Assembly (NCBI RefSeq): GCF_021390595.1 | Contig: NZ_JAJEJR010000001.1 | Coordinates: 620,001-684,000 of the forward strand | DNA length: 64,000 bases | From: Paraburkholderia sp. HP33-1 | GTDB taxonomy: Bacteria > Pseudomonadota > Gammaproteobacteria > Burkholderiales > Burkholderiaceae | Direction: 5' to 3' | Shown: in pieces, positions 45,677-56,550 of the stretch | Numbering within the stretch: the first letter of the stretch is position 1 | Layout: every line of letters begins with the position of its first letter | The notes under the pieces: generated by a model | The model's input: the letters and a program-made list of their open reading frames with translations, nothing else | Told to the model about the DNA's origin: nothing | The model's database searches: none | Program-made: the position numbers and the translations under genes

Positions 45677-47245
45677 ATGTTGACGCATGGACCGGTGCGC
45701 GACGCATCTGCCAATCTGGATGGCGCGCGTTGTGCGCACATTGTCCCAGTCATTCTTGCTGGGGGCTCGGGGACACGGCTGTGGCCCGTGTCGCGCGGAA
45801 ACTTCCCGAAGCAGTTGATCGACGTGGTCGGCTCCGATTCACTGCTGCAGGCGACCGCGCGACGCATGGACGGCTTCCCGTCAGGCTGGAGCGTGGACGC
45901 TGCGCCGATCATCGTGTGCGGCGAAGAGCATCGCTTCGTGATTGCCGAGCAGCTTCATGAAAATGGTGTTGAGGCACGTCTTATCGTTGAACCGGCACGC
46001 CGCGACACGGCGCCCGCGCTGACGCTGGCCGCGTCACTCGCTTGTGCGGACGGCGGCGACGCCATTCTCGTCGTGATGCCGGCCGATCATGCGATCGCCG
46101 ACGTGCCGGCGTTGCAGCGCGCGCTTGAGTGCGCGGCGCGCCACGCGGAACAAGGCGCGGTGGCGACGCTCGGCGTGCCACCCACGCGCCCCGACACGGG
46201 CTTCGGCTATATCCGGATCGGCGCTGCGTTGGCCGGCGGCGCGCATGCGATAGACACCTTCGTCGAGAAGCCGGCGCAGGAAATCGCTGCGCAGTACGTG
46301 GCGGCCGGTACGTACTGGTGGAACAGCGGCATCTTTATCGTGCGCGCGAGCGTTTGGCTCGACACGCTCGCGCGGCTGCAACCGCACATGCATGCGGCCT
46401 GCGAGCAGGCATTCGCAGGCGGCCGGCGCGACGGCGCGGTATTCCGTCCGTCGCTGGACGCGTTTCTGAGCGCGCCCGCGGACTCGATCGATTACGCGGT
46501 GATGGAGCACCTGACCAATCGCACGGGTCTGGGTGCGGCCAGCAGCATGAACAGCAGCGACAGCACCGACGGCACACAGCGCGGGGCGCCGGTTGCGATA
46601 CCCGCCGGCGTCGTTGTGCGACTCGACGCGGGTTGGTCGGATCTCGGTTCGTGGGACGCGGTATGGGCCGCGCTGGAGAAGGACGAAGACGGCAATGCCG
46701 GGCGTGGACGTGTCACCTTTGAAGGCGCGCAATCGTGCTACGCGCATTCGGAAGGACGGCTGGTCGCTTGCGTCGGCACCAGCAACGTGGTGGTGGTCGA
46801 GACCGCCGACGCGGTGCTGGTGGCCGACCGCGCGCACGTGCAGGACGTCAAGGGTCTGGTGGCGCGCATCAAGGCGCAGCACGCGCCGGAGGCCGACGCG
46901 CATCGCAAGGTGCGCCGCCCTTGGGGTTTCTACGATTCGATCGACCACGGCGAGCGTTTCCAGGTCAAGCGCATCGTCGTGACGCCGGGCGCACAGCTTT
47001 CGCTGCAGCTGCATCACCACCGCGCGGAGCATTGGGTGGTCGTGCGTGGCACGGCACTCGTCACTCGTGGTGAAGAACAGTTCCTGCTGAGCGAAAACGA
47101 ATCGACCTATATCCCGCTCGGCACCCGCCACCGGCTCGAAAACCCGGGGAAGGTGCCGCTCGAAATCATTGAAATCCAGTCAGGCACCTATCTGGGTGAA
47201 GACGACATTGTGAGGTTCAACGACACCTACGGCCGCTGCTCCTAA
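45677..47245 (+). CDS. manC: mannose-1-phosphate guanylyltransferase / mannose-6-phosphate isomerase
   Basis: A bifunctional enzyme of 522 residues that makes GDP-mannose. The nucleotidyltransferase domain begins with VILAGGSGTRLWPVSRGNFPKQ and has IVEPARRDTAPA and FVEKP further on. The C-terminal cupin, a type-II phosphomannose isomerase, has RPWGFYDSIDHGERFQVKRIVV and LQLHHHRAEHWVVVRGTA with the metal-binding residues. A Ser/Asp/Gly-rich insertion (SSMNSSDSTDGTQRGA) is unusual. The start follows AAGGAA. Its product feeds gmd and fcl downstream. Corresponds to bceA of the cepacian cluster. Confidence 0.95.
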   Translation: MLTHGPVRDASANLDGARCAHIVPVILAGGSGTRLWPVSRGNFPKQLIDVVGSDSLLQATARRMDGFPSGWSVDAAPIIVCGEEHRFVIAEQLHENGVEARLIVEPARRDTAPALTLAASLACADGGDAILVVMPADHAIADVPALQRALECAARHAEQGAVATLGVPPTRPDTGFGYIRIGAALAGGAHAIDTFVEKPAQEIAAQYVAAGTYWWNSGIFIVRASVWLDTLARLQPHMHAACEQAFAGGRRDGAVFRPSLDAFLSAPADSIDYAVMEHLTNRTGLGAASSMNSSDSTDGTQRGAPVAIPAGVVVRLDAGWSDLGSWDAVWAALEKDEDGNAGRGRVTFEGAQSCYAHSEGRLVACVGTSNVVVVETADAVLVADRAHVQDVKGLVARIKAQHAPEADAHRKVRRPWGFYDSIDHGERFQVKRIVVTPGAQLSLQLHHHRAEHWVVVRGTALVTRGEEQFLLSENESTYIPLGTRHRLENPGKVPLEIIEIQSGTYLGEDDIVRFNDTYGRCS

Positions 47246-47298
47246 GCAGCACGCCGGGCTTCATTTGTGGACGGAACGGCAACGCAGAGGCAAGCAAA

Positions 47299-48684
47299 AT
47301 GCGCCAGTTTCAGGATTTGCTCGCGCGAGTTTTCGATGTCGCGTTGATATTGGCGGGTGCGACGGCGGCGTCGCAAGCCCGCATTGAGCATCTCGCGCAA
47401 TCCGGGTTCTACTGGGCGCTCGTGATGTTTTCCGCCGCGTTCGCGCTGGCCGTCTTTCCGGCGTTCGGCGTGTACGAATCATGGCGCGGCCGCTCCAAGC
47501 TGGCGCTCGCCGGTCAGGTCTCGCTCGCGTGGTTGATGGTGCAGAGCTGCGCGCTCGTGCTGATGTATTCGCTGCATCGCAGTGACTTCGTGTCGCGGCT
47601 GTGGTTCTCGTACTGGACCGCGATGTCCGGTAGCCTTCTGATCGCGAACCGGGTGATCACGCACGCGGTGCTGGCGCGCGCTCGCGGCGCGGGCATGAAC
47701 CTGCATCAGGTAGCGATCGTCGGCAGCGGCTCGCAATGCGACGCCATCATCCGCCGCATCGAAGCCGCGCCCGGAGCCGGGTTTCGCGCGACGGCCGTGT
47801 ACAACACACGACCGGACGTGTCGCCGGTGACGAGCCCGCGCGTGCCGGTGTTCGACACCGTCGATGCGCTCGCCGAGTACATCCGCACGAACGACGTGCA
47901 CGAGCTCTGGCTGATGCTCTCGCTGTCCGAGGAGCCGCTGATCTGCGCGTTGATCGCCGAGTTTCGCGACGATCTGGTGAATATCCGCTTCGTGCCGGAC
48001 GTGCGCAGCCACGCTCTGTTCGAGGGCTGCGGGGTGATCGAGCTGCTCGGCGTGCCGGCGATCAATCTGGTCGCGTCGCCGCTGTCCGCCAGTTCGATGC
48101 TGAGGAAGGACATCTTCGACCGCCTGTTCGCGGCTACCGCGCTGATCAGTCTCGCGCCGGTGATGCTGGCCATCGCGATCGCGGTGAAGCTGTCCTCGCG
48201 CGGGCCGGTGCTGTTCAGGCAGGAGCGCAAGGGCGCGGACGGACGTGTCTTCACGATCTACAAGTTCCGCTCGATGCGTCTGCATTCGGAAGCCAAAGGC
48301 ACGCTCAGTCAGGCGACGCGCAACGACAAGCGCGTGACGAAAGTCGGCGCGTTTCTGCGCCGCACGAGCCTCGACGAGCTGCCGCAATTTTTCAACGTGT
48401 TGCGTGGCGACATGTCGGTCGTTGGACCGCGTCCCCATGCACTCGAGCACGACGACCTCTATCAGAAAGTGGTCGCCGGCTACATCAATCGCTATCGAAT
48501 CAAGCCGGGCATCACGGGGTGGGCACAGATAAACGGCTTTCGTGGCGAGACTGACCGCATCGAGAAGATGGAGCGTCGCGTCGAGCATGATCTGTATTAC
48601 CTGGGTCATTGGTCGTTCGCACTCGATATGCGGATCATCGGCGCGACGATTGTCGCGGGACTAGTGCATCGAAATGCTTACTAG
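47299..48684 (+). CDS. wcaJ: undecaprenyl-phosphate glucose phosphotransferase (priming enzyme)
   Basis: A 461-residue inner-membrane protein of the WcaJ/WbaP polyprenyl-phosphate hexose-1-phosphate transferase family. It has four N-terminal membrane segments, a cytoplasmic Rossmann-like domain ([21 protein letters not shown]), one membrane segment ([23 protein letters not shown]) and the catalytic domain ([22 protein letters not shown], then [25 protein letters not shown], then [16 protein letters not shown]). It starts each repeat unit on the lipid carrier. A Glc or Gal donor cannot be told from sequence. It overlaps nothing but sits 41 bp before wza. Confidence 0.94.
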   Translation: MRQFQDLLARVFDVALILAGATAASQARIEHLAQSGFYWALVMFSAAFALAVFPAFGVYESWRGRSKLALAGQVSLAWLMVQSCALVLMYSLHRSDFVSRLWFSYWTAMSGSLLIANRVITHAVLARARGAGMNLHQVAIVGSGSQCDAIIRRIEAAPGAGFRATAVYNTRPDVSPVTSPRVPVFDTVDALAEYIRTNDVHELWLMLSLSEEPLICALIAEFRDDLVNIRFVPDVRSHALFEGCGVIELLGVPAINLVASPLSASSMLRKDIFDRLFAATALISLAPVMLAIAIAVKLSSRGPVLFRQERKGADGRVFTIYKFRSMRLHSEAKGTLSQATRNDKRVTKVGAFLRRTSLDELPQFFNVLRGDMSVVGPRPHALEHDDLYQKVVAGYINRYRIKPGITGWAQINGFRGETDRIEKMERRVEHDLYYLGHWSFALDMRIIGATIVAGLVHRNAY

Positions 48685-48724
48685 AAAGTCAATAACAACG
48701 CCTCGGGGCAAAGGAGAAAGGATC

Positions 48725-49864
48725 GTGAGCTCGCTCGGTTTTCGCACAGGAATTCTTGTGGTTTTCGCTACTGCAGCACTGCTTTCCGGATGCTCGATCG
48801 TACCGGGACAACGGATGATCACGCCGGCCACAATTCAGGACACGGGCGGCGAATTCAGTACCGAAGCCTCCGCGCAGAAGCAGATTCCGATTACTGATAT
48901 CAACCTGGAGTTGGTCAAGAAGCTCAATGCCGACCAGAAGAACTCGGTGCTGTCGTCGGAGACGACGGCGCTGTTCGGCAAGCCGGCCGCGTACAGGGTC
49001 GGTCCCGGCGACGTGCTGCAGATCGTCGTGTGGGATCACCCGGAACTGGCGGCCGCGCTCGGCCAGCCGCCGGCGAACTCGCGTAACTCCGATGCAATAC
49101 CGGGCTTCCTGATCGACGAGAAGGGCGACATCCAGTTTCCGTATGCGGGCACCCTGCATGTCGCGGGCCAGGATGCCGCGACGATTCAGCGCGAGCTGTT
49201 CAAGCGTCTGAGCAAGGTCTACCAGAAGCCTGAGGTGACGGTGCGCGTCGCGTCGTTCCGTAACGCGACGGTGTATATCGACGGCGAAGTGCGCACGCCG
49301 GGCACGCAGTCGATCAACGATATTCCGATGTCGCTGACGAACGCGATCGGTCTGAGCGGGGGCTTCACCACGACCGCCGATCGCAGCCGGGTCCAACTGA
49401 TCCGCAATGGCACGACCTATACGCTGAACATCGACGACCTCGTCAAGCGCGGCCGCAATCCGTCGGACATCTATCTGCAACCGGGCGATACCGTGCGCGT
49501 GAATGCGCGCGAGGACAGCGGCGTCTACGTGATGGGCGAAGTCAACAAGCCGGCCACGGTGCTGCCGTTGCGCGACGGTTCGCTGACGCTGTCGCAGGCG
49601 ATCTCCGATGGCGGCAGCTTCGACTCGAACACGGCCGCGGGACAGCAGTTGTTCGTGATCCGCGATTCGACCGGCGACTCGCCGCAGATCTATCACCTCG
49701 ATGCGACCACGCCGGTGGCGATGCTGCTCGCAAACCAGTTCGAGCTGCAGCCGAAGGACATCGTGTACGTCGGGCAGGGCGGTCTCGTTCGCTTCAACCG
49801 TGTGCTGAACCTGCTGTTGCCGGCGATCAACGCGGCGGTGACGGGAGTCGTGGTGTCGAAGTGA
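48725..49864 (+). CDS. wza: outer-membrane polysaccharide export lipoprotein
   Basis: A 379-residue Wza/BceE-type exporter. GTG 48725 is the chosen start: it has AAAGGAG upstream and directly gives a lipoprotein signal with lipobox LLSGC (Cys23). An ATG 51 bp upstream lies inside wcaJ and would disturb the signal. The poly-export domain (YRVGPGDVLQIVVWDHPEL) and SLBB domains (VYIDGEVRTPGTQSINDIPMSL, then VYVMGEVNKPATVLPLRDGSLTLSQAI) are clear. The C-terminal hydrophobic helix would form the outer-membrane barrel. It works with the Wzc encoded next. Confidence 0.95.
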   Translation: MSSLGFRTGILVVFATAALLSGCSIVPGQRMITPATIQDTGGEFSTEASAQKQIPITDINLELVKKLNADQKNSVLSSETTALFGKPAAYRVGPGDVLQIVVWDHPELAAALGQPPANSRNSDAIPGFLIDEKGDIQFPYAGTLHVAGQDAATIQRELFKRLSKVYQKPEVTVRVASFRNATVYIDGEVRTPGTQSINDIPMSLTNAIGLSGGFTTTADRSRVQLIRNGTTYTLNIDDLVKRGRNPSDIYLQPGDTVRVNAREDSGVYVMGEVNKPATVLPLRDGSLTLSQAISDGGSFDSNTAAGQQLFVIRDSTGDSPQIYHLDATTPVAMLLANQFELQPKDIVYVGQGGLVRFNRVLNLLLPAINAAVTGVVVSK

Positions 49865-49913
49865 CGCGCGCGTGACGCGATATCTGAACCGGCAGGCCTT
49901 GTTGGGTGAAAAC

Positions 49914-52160
49914 ATGGCGATCAATTACGAAAACCGTTACGCCGGAGTGTATGAGCCAGGGCAGGTGCACCTGTCGGACTACGTTCGTACGATCGTGCGC
50001 GGTCGGCGCACGATCCTGACGGTGACGCTGATCGCGCTCGTGTTCGGTTGCGCGTACGCGTTCCTCGCGCCGCCGGTCTATCGTTCGGACGTGCTGTTTC
50101 ACGTCGAGGACAGGACGGTGAACGCGGCGGCGAATGTCAATGCGAACGGCCGGGACGCGGCGGCGCCGTTTTCCGGTGCGTACGATTCGAAGCCATCGAC
50201 GGCGGCGCAGATCGAGCTACTGAAGTCGCGTCTCGTCATCGAGGAAACGGTCCGCGCGCTGCACCTCGACATCACGGCGAAGCCGCGTTATCTGCCGGTG
50301 CTCGGCAGCAAGATCGCGGGACTCGTGAACGGGCGCTGGTGGTTCCGGCTGCCGTCGTTCATCAATCTGTCCGGGTTCGCGTGGGGCAGCGAGAGCATCG
50401 CGGTATCGCGCTTCGACATGTCGAAGGACCTGTATGGCGAGACCTTCACGCTGGTTGCGGGCGCCGACAACACCTTCATGCTGCGCGATCCTCACGGCAG
50501 CGCGATCCTGTCGGGGCGCGTCGGCGAGACCGTGCAAACCGATACCGCCGTCGGCCCGATCACGCTGCACGTCGACCGGCTGGTCGGCCCGCCCGGCTCG
50601 CGTTTCAAGCTGACGCGCGCGTCGACGCTCGGCACGGTCGAGCATCTGGCGAAGACGATGGTCGTGCAGGAAACGGCGGAGGGTTCCGGCGTGATCCGCG
50701 TGAGCCTCGAAGGCGCCGACGCCGCGCTGACTGCCGCGATCGTCAACAACGTGGCGCGCGAGTTCCTGCGCCAGGACCTCGCGAGCCGTTCGACCGAGTC
50801 CGATCACACGCTCGCGTTCCTCGAACAGCAACTGCCGGATGCGCGCAAGTCGCTCGACGACGCGGAAGAGCGCTACGGCAGGTTCCGCAATACGCATGGC
50901 ACCGTCGATCTCGGCGAAGAGAGCAAGCTGCTGCTGCAACAGATCGTCGACAACAAGACGAAGCTGATGGATCTGCAGCAGCAGCGCGCGGAGCTGTTGC
51001 AGAAATTCACGCCGAGCCATCCGATGGTCGCGGCGCTCGATGCGCAGATCGCCGCGTTGCAGGGCGCGCAGAGCACGATGAACCACAGCGTCTCGACGAT
51101 GCCGGACACCGAGCAGACCGCGCTGCGGCTGCAGCGCGACGTGCACGTCAGCACCGAGCTGTACACGAATCTGCTCGACAGCGTGCAGCGACTGCGGGTG
51201 GCGCAGGCGGGACAGGTGGGCGGCGTGCGCCTCGTGGACTTCGCCGAAGCCCCCGACGATCCCGTGCGGCCGGAGCGCATGCTCGTGATCCTGATCGCGC
51301 TCGGCGGCGGCCTTGCGCTCGGCTTGCTGCTGATCTTCCTGAAGCGCGCGATGCGCGGCGGCGTCGAGCGGCCGGACGAGCTCGAGGGGATGCTCGGCGT
51401 GCCGGTGTTCGCGGTGGTGCCGCGCAGCCAGACGCAATTGCGCCTGCAGGAAAAGGTGTCGCTGCGCCAGCGCGGGCAGCATGTGCTCGCGCAGCAGGCA
51501 CCCGAGGATATCGCGGTGGAAGGGGTGCGCAATCTGCGCACCTCGCTGCAGCTGTCGCTCGATTACGCGGCCAACAACGTCGTGATGATCACGGGCTCGC
51601 GGCCTGATGCGGGCAAGTCGTTTCTCTCGGTGAATCTGGCGACGCTGGTGGCGTCGGCCAACAAGCGCGTGCTGATCATCGACGCCGACATGCGGCGCGG
51701 GGACGTGCATTCGCATTTCGGCGTCAGCCATCGGCCGGGACTGTCCGACGTGCTCTGCGGCGGCGATCTCAACGCGATGATCCAGCGCGACGTGCTGCCC
51801 GGGCTCGACGTGCTCGCGAAAGGCACGCTGCCCACGCACCCGGCCGAGCTGCTGATGAGCAAACGCTTCGAAGCGATGCTCGAGGTGCTGAAGCCGCAAT
51901 ACGACGTCGTGATCATCGACACACCGCCGGTGCTTGCCGTGACCGACTCGACGCTGATCGGCAAATTCGCCGCGACGACGCTGCTCGTCGTGCGGCATGG
52001 CCGTCAGCCTCTGCACGAGATCATCGAAACCACCAAGCGCCTGCGCAACGGCGGTGTCGGGCTGCGCGGCGTGCTGCTCACCGACGTGCCGCAGGAAGCC
52101 GCGTTCCTCGGCTCGGGGTACCAGGGCGGCTACTACGGATACGACAGCATCGCCGGTTGA
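49914..52160 (+). CDS. wzc: Wzc-type polysaccharide co-polymerase / tyrosine autokinase (second copy)
   Basis: A 748-residue inner-membrane protein resembling BceF. It has membrane segments at about residues 32-52 and 457-480, a long periplasmic region with coiled coils, and a BY-kinase domain with Walker A (GSRPDAGKS), Walker A' ([12 protein letters not shown]) and Walker B ([10 protein letters not shown]). The tail [14 protein letters not shown] has four tyrosines. It lies directly after wza, but no wzb-type phosphatase accompanies it. Start 49914 is preferred over an ATG 42 bp upstream because [11 protein letters not shown] opens the conserved text. A 105-bp relic of the same gene type lies at 60764. 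Confidence 0.95.
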   Translation: MAINYENRYAGVYEPGQVHLSDYVRTIVRGRRTILTVTLIALVFGCAYAFLAPPVYRSDVLFHVEDRTVNAAANVNANGRDAAAPFSGAYDSKPSTAAQIELLKSRLVIEETVRALHLDITAKPRYLPVLGSKIAGLVNGRWWFRLPSFINLSGFAWGSESIAVSRFDMSKDLYGETFTLVAGADNTFMLRDPHGSAILSGRVGETVQTDTAVGPITLHVDRLVGPPGSRFKLTRASTLGTVEHLAKTMVVQETAEGSGVIRVSLEGADAALTAAIVNNVAREFLRQDLASRSTESDHTLAFLEQQLPDARKSLDDAEERYGRFRNTHGTVDLGEESKLLLQQIVDNKTKLMDLQQQRAELLQKFTPSHPMVAALDAQIAALQGAQSTMNHSVSTMPDTEQTALRLQRDVHVSTELYTNLLDSVQRLRVAQAGQVGGVRLVDFAEAPDDPVRPERMLVILIALGGGLALGLLLIFLKRAMRGGVERPDELEGMLGVPVFAVVPRSQTQLRLQEKVSLRQRGQHVLAQQAPEDIAVEGVRNLRTSLQLSLDYAANNVVMITGSRPDAGKSFLSVNLATLVASANKRVLIIDADMRRGDVHSHFGVSHRPGLSDVLCGGDLNAMIQRDVLPGLDVLAKGTLPTHPAELLMSKRFEAMLEVLKPQYDVVIIDTPPVLAVTDSTLIGKFAATTLLVVRHGRQPLHEIIETTKRLRNGGVGLRGVLLTDVPQEAAFLGSGYQGGYYGYDSIAG

Positions 52161-52165
52161 AGGCG

Positions 52166-52183
52166 CGGCCCGCGCGCGGGCCG
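52166..52183. promoter_or_regulatory. 18-bp GC-only palindrome between wzc and gmd
   Basis: CGGCCCGCG directly followed by its reverse complement CGCGGGCCG. It lies six bases after the wzc stop and has no T-run, so it is more likely an attenuating or RNA-processing hairpin than a full terminator. Confidence 0.45.
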
Positions 52184-52248
52184 TGCAATCGCGCCTGTAT
52201 GCCGGCAAGGGTTTTGGGAATTCACAAACTGTAAAAGGAGAAGGTTCT

Positions 52249-53367
52249 ATGACACGCAAGGTCGCGTTGATTACCGGTATCACTGGGCAGGACGGTTCGT
52301 ACCTGGCTGAGTTGCTGCTCGCCAAGGGTTACGACGTGCACGGCATCAAACGCAGGTCGTCGCTGTTCAACACAGATCGGATCGATCATCTGTACCGCGA
52401 TCCGCATGAGCCGGAGCAGCATCTGTTTCTGCACCACGCCGACCTGACCGACTCCACCAGCATTTTGCGCGTGATCCAGCGCGTCGAGCCCGACGAAATC
52501 TACAACCTCGCGGCGCAGAGCCACGTCGCGGTGTCGTTCGAGGAGCCGGAATACACGGCTAACGCGGATGGTCTCGGCGCGTTGCGGATTCTCGAAGCAA
52601 TGCGGATTCTCGGCTTGCAGAACAAGACGCGCTTCTATCAGGCGTCCACCTCGGAGCTGTACGGGCTCGTGCAGCAGGTGCCGCAGTCCGAGACGACCCC
52701 GTTCTATCCGCGCAGCCCGTATGCGGTCGCCAAGCTGTTCGCGTACTGGACCACGGTCAATTATCGCGAAGCCTACGGGCTGTATGCGTGCAACGGGATT
52801 CTGTTCAATCACGAATCGCCGGTACGCGGCGAGACATTCGTCACGCGCAAGATCACGCGTGCCATCGCGCGCATCGCGGTGGGCATGCAGAAGACGCTGT
52901 ATCTCGGCAATCTCTCGTCGCTGCGAGATTGGGGTCACGCGCGCGATTACGTGGAGATGCAGTGGCGCATGCTGCAACAGGATAAGCCTGAGGATTACGT
53001 GATCGCCACCGGAGTGCAGTACAGCGTGCGCCAGTTCGTTCAGCATGCGGCCGCCGAACTGGGCGTCACCGTGCGCTTCGAAGGCACGGGTACGGAGGAG
53101 GTGGGCATCGTCGAGAAGGTGGAAGGACGGGAGATCAGGCTGTCGCCGGGCGACGTGATCGTGCGCGTCGATCCACGCTACTTCCGGCCCGCCGAGGTCG
53201 AAACGCTGCTGGGCGATCCGTCCAAGGCGCATGCACAGCTCGGCTGGCAACCGGTGACGTCGTTTGCATCGCTCGTCAAGGAAATGGTGCGCGCGGACTA
53301 TCAGATTGCCCGGCGTGACGCGCTCGTTACGCTGGCCGGATTCACGGCGTTGGAACATCACGAGTAA
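52249..53367 (+). CDS. gmd: GDP-mannose 4,6-dehydratase
   Basis: Converts GDP-mannose to GDP-4-keto-6-deoxymannose. 372 residues. The extended SDR motifs are present: [19 protein letters not shown] (cofactor), [19 protein letters not shown], the catalytic Ser/Thr-Glu in [23 protein letters not shown] (catalytic Tyr and Lys), and [29 protein letters not shown] gives a strong ribosome binding site. Followed by fcl after 5 bp. Confidence 0.97.
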   Translation: MTRKVALITGITGQDGSYLAELLLAKGYDVHGIKRRSSLFNTDRIDHLYRDPHEPEQHLFLHHADLTDSTSILRVIQRVEPDEIYNLAAQSHVAVSFEEPEYTANADGLGALRILEAMRILGLQNKTRFYQASTSELYGLVQQVPQSETTPFYPRSPYAVAKLFAYWTTVNYREAYGLYACNGILFNHESPVRGETFVTRKITRAIARIAVGMQKTLYLGNLSSLRDWGHARDYVEMQWRMLQQDKPEDYVIATGVQYSVRQFVQHAAAELGVTVRFEGTGTEEVGIVEKVEGREIRLSPGDVIVRVDPRYFRPAEVETLLGDPSKAHAQLGWQPVTSFASLVKEMVRADYQIARRDALVTLAGFTALEHHE

Positions 53368-53372
53368 CGGCG

Positions 53373-54329
53373 ATGAACATACACTCACGCATCTTCGTTG
53401 CGGGCCATCGCGGCATGGTCGGCTCGGCGCTGGTCCGGCGCTTGGTGGCCAATGGCTACCAGAACGTCATCACGCGCCCGCGAGCGGAGCTGGATCTGAC
53501 GGATCAGGCGGCCGTGAACCGCTTCTTCGAAACCGAACAGATCGACGTGGTGCTGCTCGCGGCCGCGCGTGTCGGCGGCATTCTCGCGAACGCGTCGCGG
53601 CCGGGCGAGTTTATCTATGAGAATCTGACGATTGAAACCAACGTGATCCACGCCGCGTATCGTGCGGGGGTCGAACGGCTGGTGTTCTTCGGCTCGTCGT
53701 GCATCTATCCGAAGCAATGTCCGCAGCCGATCCGCGAGGAGTATCTGCTGGGTTCGCCGCTCGAGCCGACCAACGATGCCTACGCGATCGCGAAGATCGC
53801 CGGCCTCAAGCTGTGCGAAGCGTACAACCGCGAGTACGGCACGCATTACGTCTCGTTGATGCCGACCAATCTGTACGGCCCGAACGACAACTACGATCTG
53901 AACAGCAGTCACGTGCTGCCGGCGCTGCTGCGTAAAGCGCATGAAGCCCGCCTGAGCGACGCGCCGACGTTGACGGTGTGGGGCTCAGGCACACCGCGCC
54001 GCGAGTTCCTGCACGTCGACGACCTCGCCGCGGCTACGCTGTTCGTGCTCGAACATAACGTGATGGACGGTCTGTTCAATGTGGGCGTGGGTGAGGACCT
54101 GACGATCCGCGAGCTGGCCGAAAGCATCTGCAAGGTGGTCGGCTTCGAGGGCGAGCTCGTGTTCGATTCGTCGAAGCCCGACGGTACGCCTCGCAAGCTG
54201 CTTGACGTCTCGCGGCTCACACAGATGGGCTGGCGCGCGACGATCGGTCTGGAGGACGGTATTGCGGCCACGTATCGGGAGTTCCTCGAGTCCGATGCCG
54301 GTTCGACCGCCGCCGCGCTGCAAGCTTAG
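53373..54329 (+). CDS. fcl: GDP-L-fucose synthase
   Basis: Epimerises and reduces GDP-4-keto-6-deoxymannose to GDP-L-fucose (WcaG). 318 residues. Motifs: FVAGHRGMVGSALVRRL (NADPH site), AAARVGGILAN, SSCIYPK with the catalytic Ser, and NDAYAIAKIAG with the catalytic Tyr and Lys. It is 5 bp from gmd, so the two are translated together. With manC they give the locus a complete fructose-independent route from mannose-1-phosphate to GDP-fucose. Confidence 0.97.
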   Translation: MNIHSRIFVAGHRGMVGSALVRRLVANGYQNVITRPRAELDLTDQAAVNRFFETEQIDVVLLAAARVGGILANASRPGEFIYENLTIETNVIHAAYRAGVERLVFFGSSCIYPKQCPQPIREEYLLGSPLEPTNDAYAIAKIAGLKLCEAYNREYGTHYVSLMPTNLYGPNDNYDLNSSHVLPALLRKAHEARLSDAPTLTVWGSGTPRREFLHVDDLAAATLFVLEHNVMDGLFNVGVGEDLTIRELAESICKVVGFEGELVFDSSKPDGTPRKLLDVSRLTQMGWRATIGLEDGIAATYREFLESDAGSTAAALQA

Positions 54330-54504
54330 ACGCCCGAGCGGCGGCCGCTAAAAGCTGCGGCGAAGGAGTCATGACCGGCCGCGGTGCGCAATGCTCAAGG
54401 TAGTTGAAGCGTTCGCGAACGCGAACGGCACAGCACATCGCTGTTGAGCCGTTGATTCGCAGAAGTGCTTCCCACACTCAACCCTATACGTTCTGGCAGC
54501 CACG

Positions 54505-55836
54505 ATGAAGATCCTGATCTACGGCCTCAACTACGCACCGGAATTGACGGGGACAGGTAAGTACACGGCGGAAATGGCTGTGCTGCTCGCCAGCCGAGGA
54601 CACGAAGTGCGGGTCATATGCGCGCCGCCCTACTATCCCGAGTGGCGCGTGTCGGCGGACTACGCGTCATGGCGCTATCGGCGCGAGATGCGTGACGGTG
54701 TGACGGTGTGGCGCGCGCCGCTGTGGGTGCCCTCACAGCCGAGCGGCGTCAAGCGGATGCTGCATCTGGCAAGCTTCGCAGCAAGTTCGCTGCCGCTGCT
54801 CGCGCGCCATGTGCTGTGGCGCCCCGATGCCGTGATGCTGATCGCGCCCACCTTGATGTGCGCACCGGCGGCACTGGCGCTCGCCCGCGTCACAGGCGCC
54901 GTGACATGGTTGCATATCCAGGACTATGAGGTGGATGCGGCCTTTGATCTGGGGCTGCTGAAAAGCTCGCGTGCGGCGCGTGTCGCACGCTGGTTCGAAA
55001 GCACGCTCCTGCGGCGCTTCGATGGGGTCTCGTCGATCACGCGGCAGATGAGCGCGCGCGCGACCACCAAGGGCGTGCCGCCTGCGCGCGTACTGTGCCT
55101 GCCGAACTGGGTGGACGTGTCGAGCATCTATCCGCTTGCGCGCGCAAGCGACTACCGGCAGCAGCTCGGCATTCCGGACAACCAGATCGTGGTGCTGTAC
55201 TCGGGAAACATGGGCGCGAAGCAGGGCATCGAAACACTCGCCGAAGCGGCCGCACTGCTCGCGGCTCGCAGCGACATCACGTTCGTGTTCTGCGGTAATG
55301 GCGCTGCGAAAGAGAGTTTGCTGTTGCGTTGCGCGGGACTGGTGAACTGCCTTTTCATTCCGCTGCAACCGGCCGAGCGCCTGAACGAACTGCTTAATCT
55401 CGCCGACATTCATGTGCTGCCGCAACGCGCCGACGCGGCGGATCTGGTGATGCCGTCCAAACTCACCGGCATGTTCGCGAGCGGCCGCGCGACGGTGGCG
55501 ATGGCGCACAGTGGCACGGCATTGCATGAAGCGGTGGAGTCGTGCGGTGTGGTGGTGCCGCCGGATCGCGCCAACTCGCTGGCGGCGGCGATCAGCGTGC
55601 TGGCGAGCGATGCGGGACGCCGTGCCGAGCTCGGCAACGCCGCGCGCAACTACGCTGAGCGCGCGCTATCGCCGGAGTCGATCATTCGCAACTTCGAGGA
55701 ACGTCTCGCGGCCGTGTTCCTTCAGACGGATGTGACGCGCGGGACGACGGGGGCGGCCTATCTCGATCCGCTCTCTTCAGCGGGCGGAGGCCATGGAGTC
55801 AATGCAGCGACTGCGGAGGAAGCCGCGCCGGATTGA
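54505..55836 (+). CDS. wcaI: colanic-acid-type glycosyltransferase WcaI
   Basis: A 443-residue GT4 protein. The N-terminal text MKILIYGLNYAPELTGTGKYTAEMAVLLASRGHEVRVICAPPYYPEWRV closely follows E. coli WcaI. Further markers are HIQDYEVDAAFDLG, VLYSGNMGAKQGIE and LPQRADAADLVMPSKLTGMFASGRATV. It adds one sugar to the repeat unit. The C-terminal ~40 residues are an unconserved Ala/Gly-rich tail. The ribosome binding site is weak. It lies 175 bp after fcl. Confidence 0.9.
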   Translation: MKILIYGLNYAPELTGTGKYTAEMAVLLASRGHEVRVICAPPYYPEWRVSADYASWRYRREMRDGVTVWRAPLWVPSQPSGVKRMLHLASFAASSLPLLARHVLWRPDAVMLIAPTLMCAPAALALARVTGAVTWLHIQDYEVDAAFDLGLLKSSRAARVARWFESTLLRRFDGVSSITRQMSARATTKGVPPARVLCLPNWVDVSSIYPLARASDYRQQLGIPDNQIVVLYSGNMGAKQGIETLAEAAALLAARSDITFVFCGNGAAKESLLLRCAGLVNCLFIPLQPAERLNELLNLADIHVLPQRADAADLVMPSKLTGMFASGRATVAMAHSGTALHEAVESCGVVVPPDRANSLAAAISVLASDAGRRAELGNAARNYAERALSPESIIRNFEERLAAVFLQTDVTRGTTGAAYLDPLSSAGGGHGVNAATAEEAAPD

Positions 55837-55867
55837 TCCGGCATGCGGCCATTCGATGAAGGAGAAC

Positions 55868-56365
55868 TTACCAGGGCGAGCGATAGATGGCGGGCTTGCC
55901 TGCGCCATATGGATCGGCGTAAATGTTTTTCGGGGCGCCCTGAAGGAGCTGGCCCTCGGCTGCGGTCGGGCGCCCGGGCCCAGGCTGACCTGCTACGCGT
56001 ATCTGCCCATTGGCGGCCGCCGCCGTCTTGCGTTGTGCGTTGCCGCGCGCGCGTTGTGCGCGAGCGTCGCGATCCGTGCCCGTCATGCGTTGTTCGTCGG
56101 GCAGGGCGGCGCGCTGCGCCTCGTCGGTATCGCCCTGCGGCGTATCGCCACCTCCGTACTCAGCCGGTGCGCCGAGCAGCTGTTGTTCGTTGGGGCGATT
56201 TGTTGCGCGCCGGTCGGCGGGAGCAGGCAGCCCGGCGCCATCATCGTTGACCGCCGCCGCGTCCGGTGCAGCGGGTGCCGCGTTGTATTGCGCGAACGCC
56301 GGCAGCGCGCATGTAGTGACGGCGACAAACAGCCATCCAGCAGCGTGTCGGATCGAATTTGTCAT
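55868..56365 (-). CDS. small secreted protein of unknown function
   Basis: 165 residues with a signal peptide cleaved after PAFA. The mature part is Ala/Gln/Asn/Pro-rich and low in complexity, with a QGDTDEAQRAALPDEQRMTGTDRDARAQRARGNAQ core, and ends in KPAIYRSPW. No domain was recognised. It is transcribed opposite to the surrounding polysaccharide genes. It may be an envelope protein of the Burkholderia group. Confidence 0.65.
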   Translation of the reverse strand: MTNSIRHAAGWLFVAVTTCALPAFAQYNAAPAAPDAAAVNDDGAGLPAPADRRATNRPNEQQLLGAPAEYGGGDTPQGDTDEAQRAALPDEQRMTGTDRDARAQRARGNAQRKTAAAANGQIRVAGQPGPGRPTAAEGQLLQGAPKNIYADPYGAGKPAIYRSPW

Positions 56366-56550
56366 CTTGGTCCCCCGGGAAATGCGTTCGAAAAAAATTT
56401 ATCGTGCGCCAACCTTGACATGCGCAGCCGCCAAAACGCTTGCCTGCGCGGCCACCGCGCAAAGCTTCGGAGGGCGATGCAGCAAAATACGAGCAGGTGG
56501 CTTCGCATGCCTGCATATGGATACCACGGCTCGTGCCTGGGGAGTATGTG

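Noticed and set aside
50217..52325. A 702-codon minus-strand frame opposite wzc
   Set aside because: No domain text; the plus strand encodes an intact tyrosine autokinase with Walker motifs.
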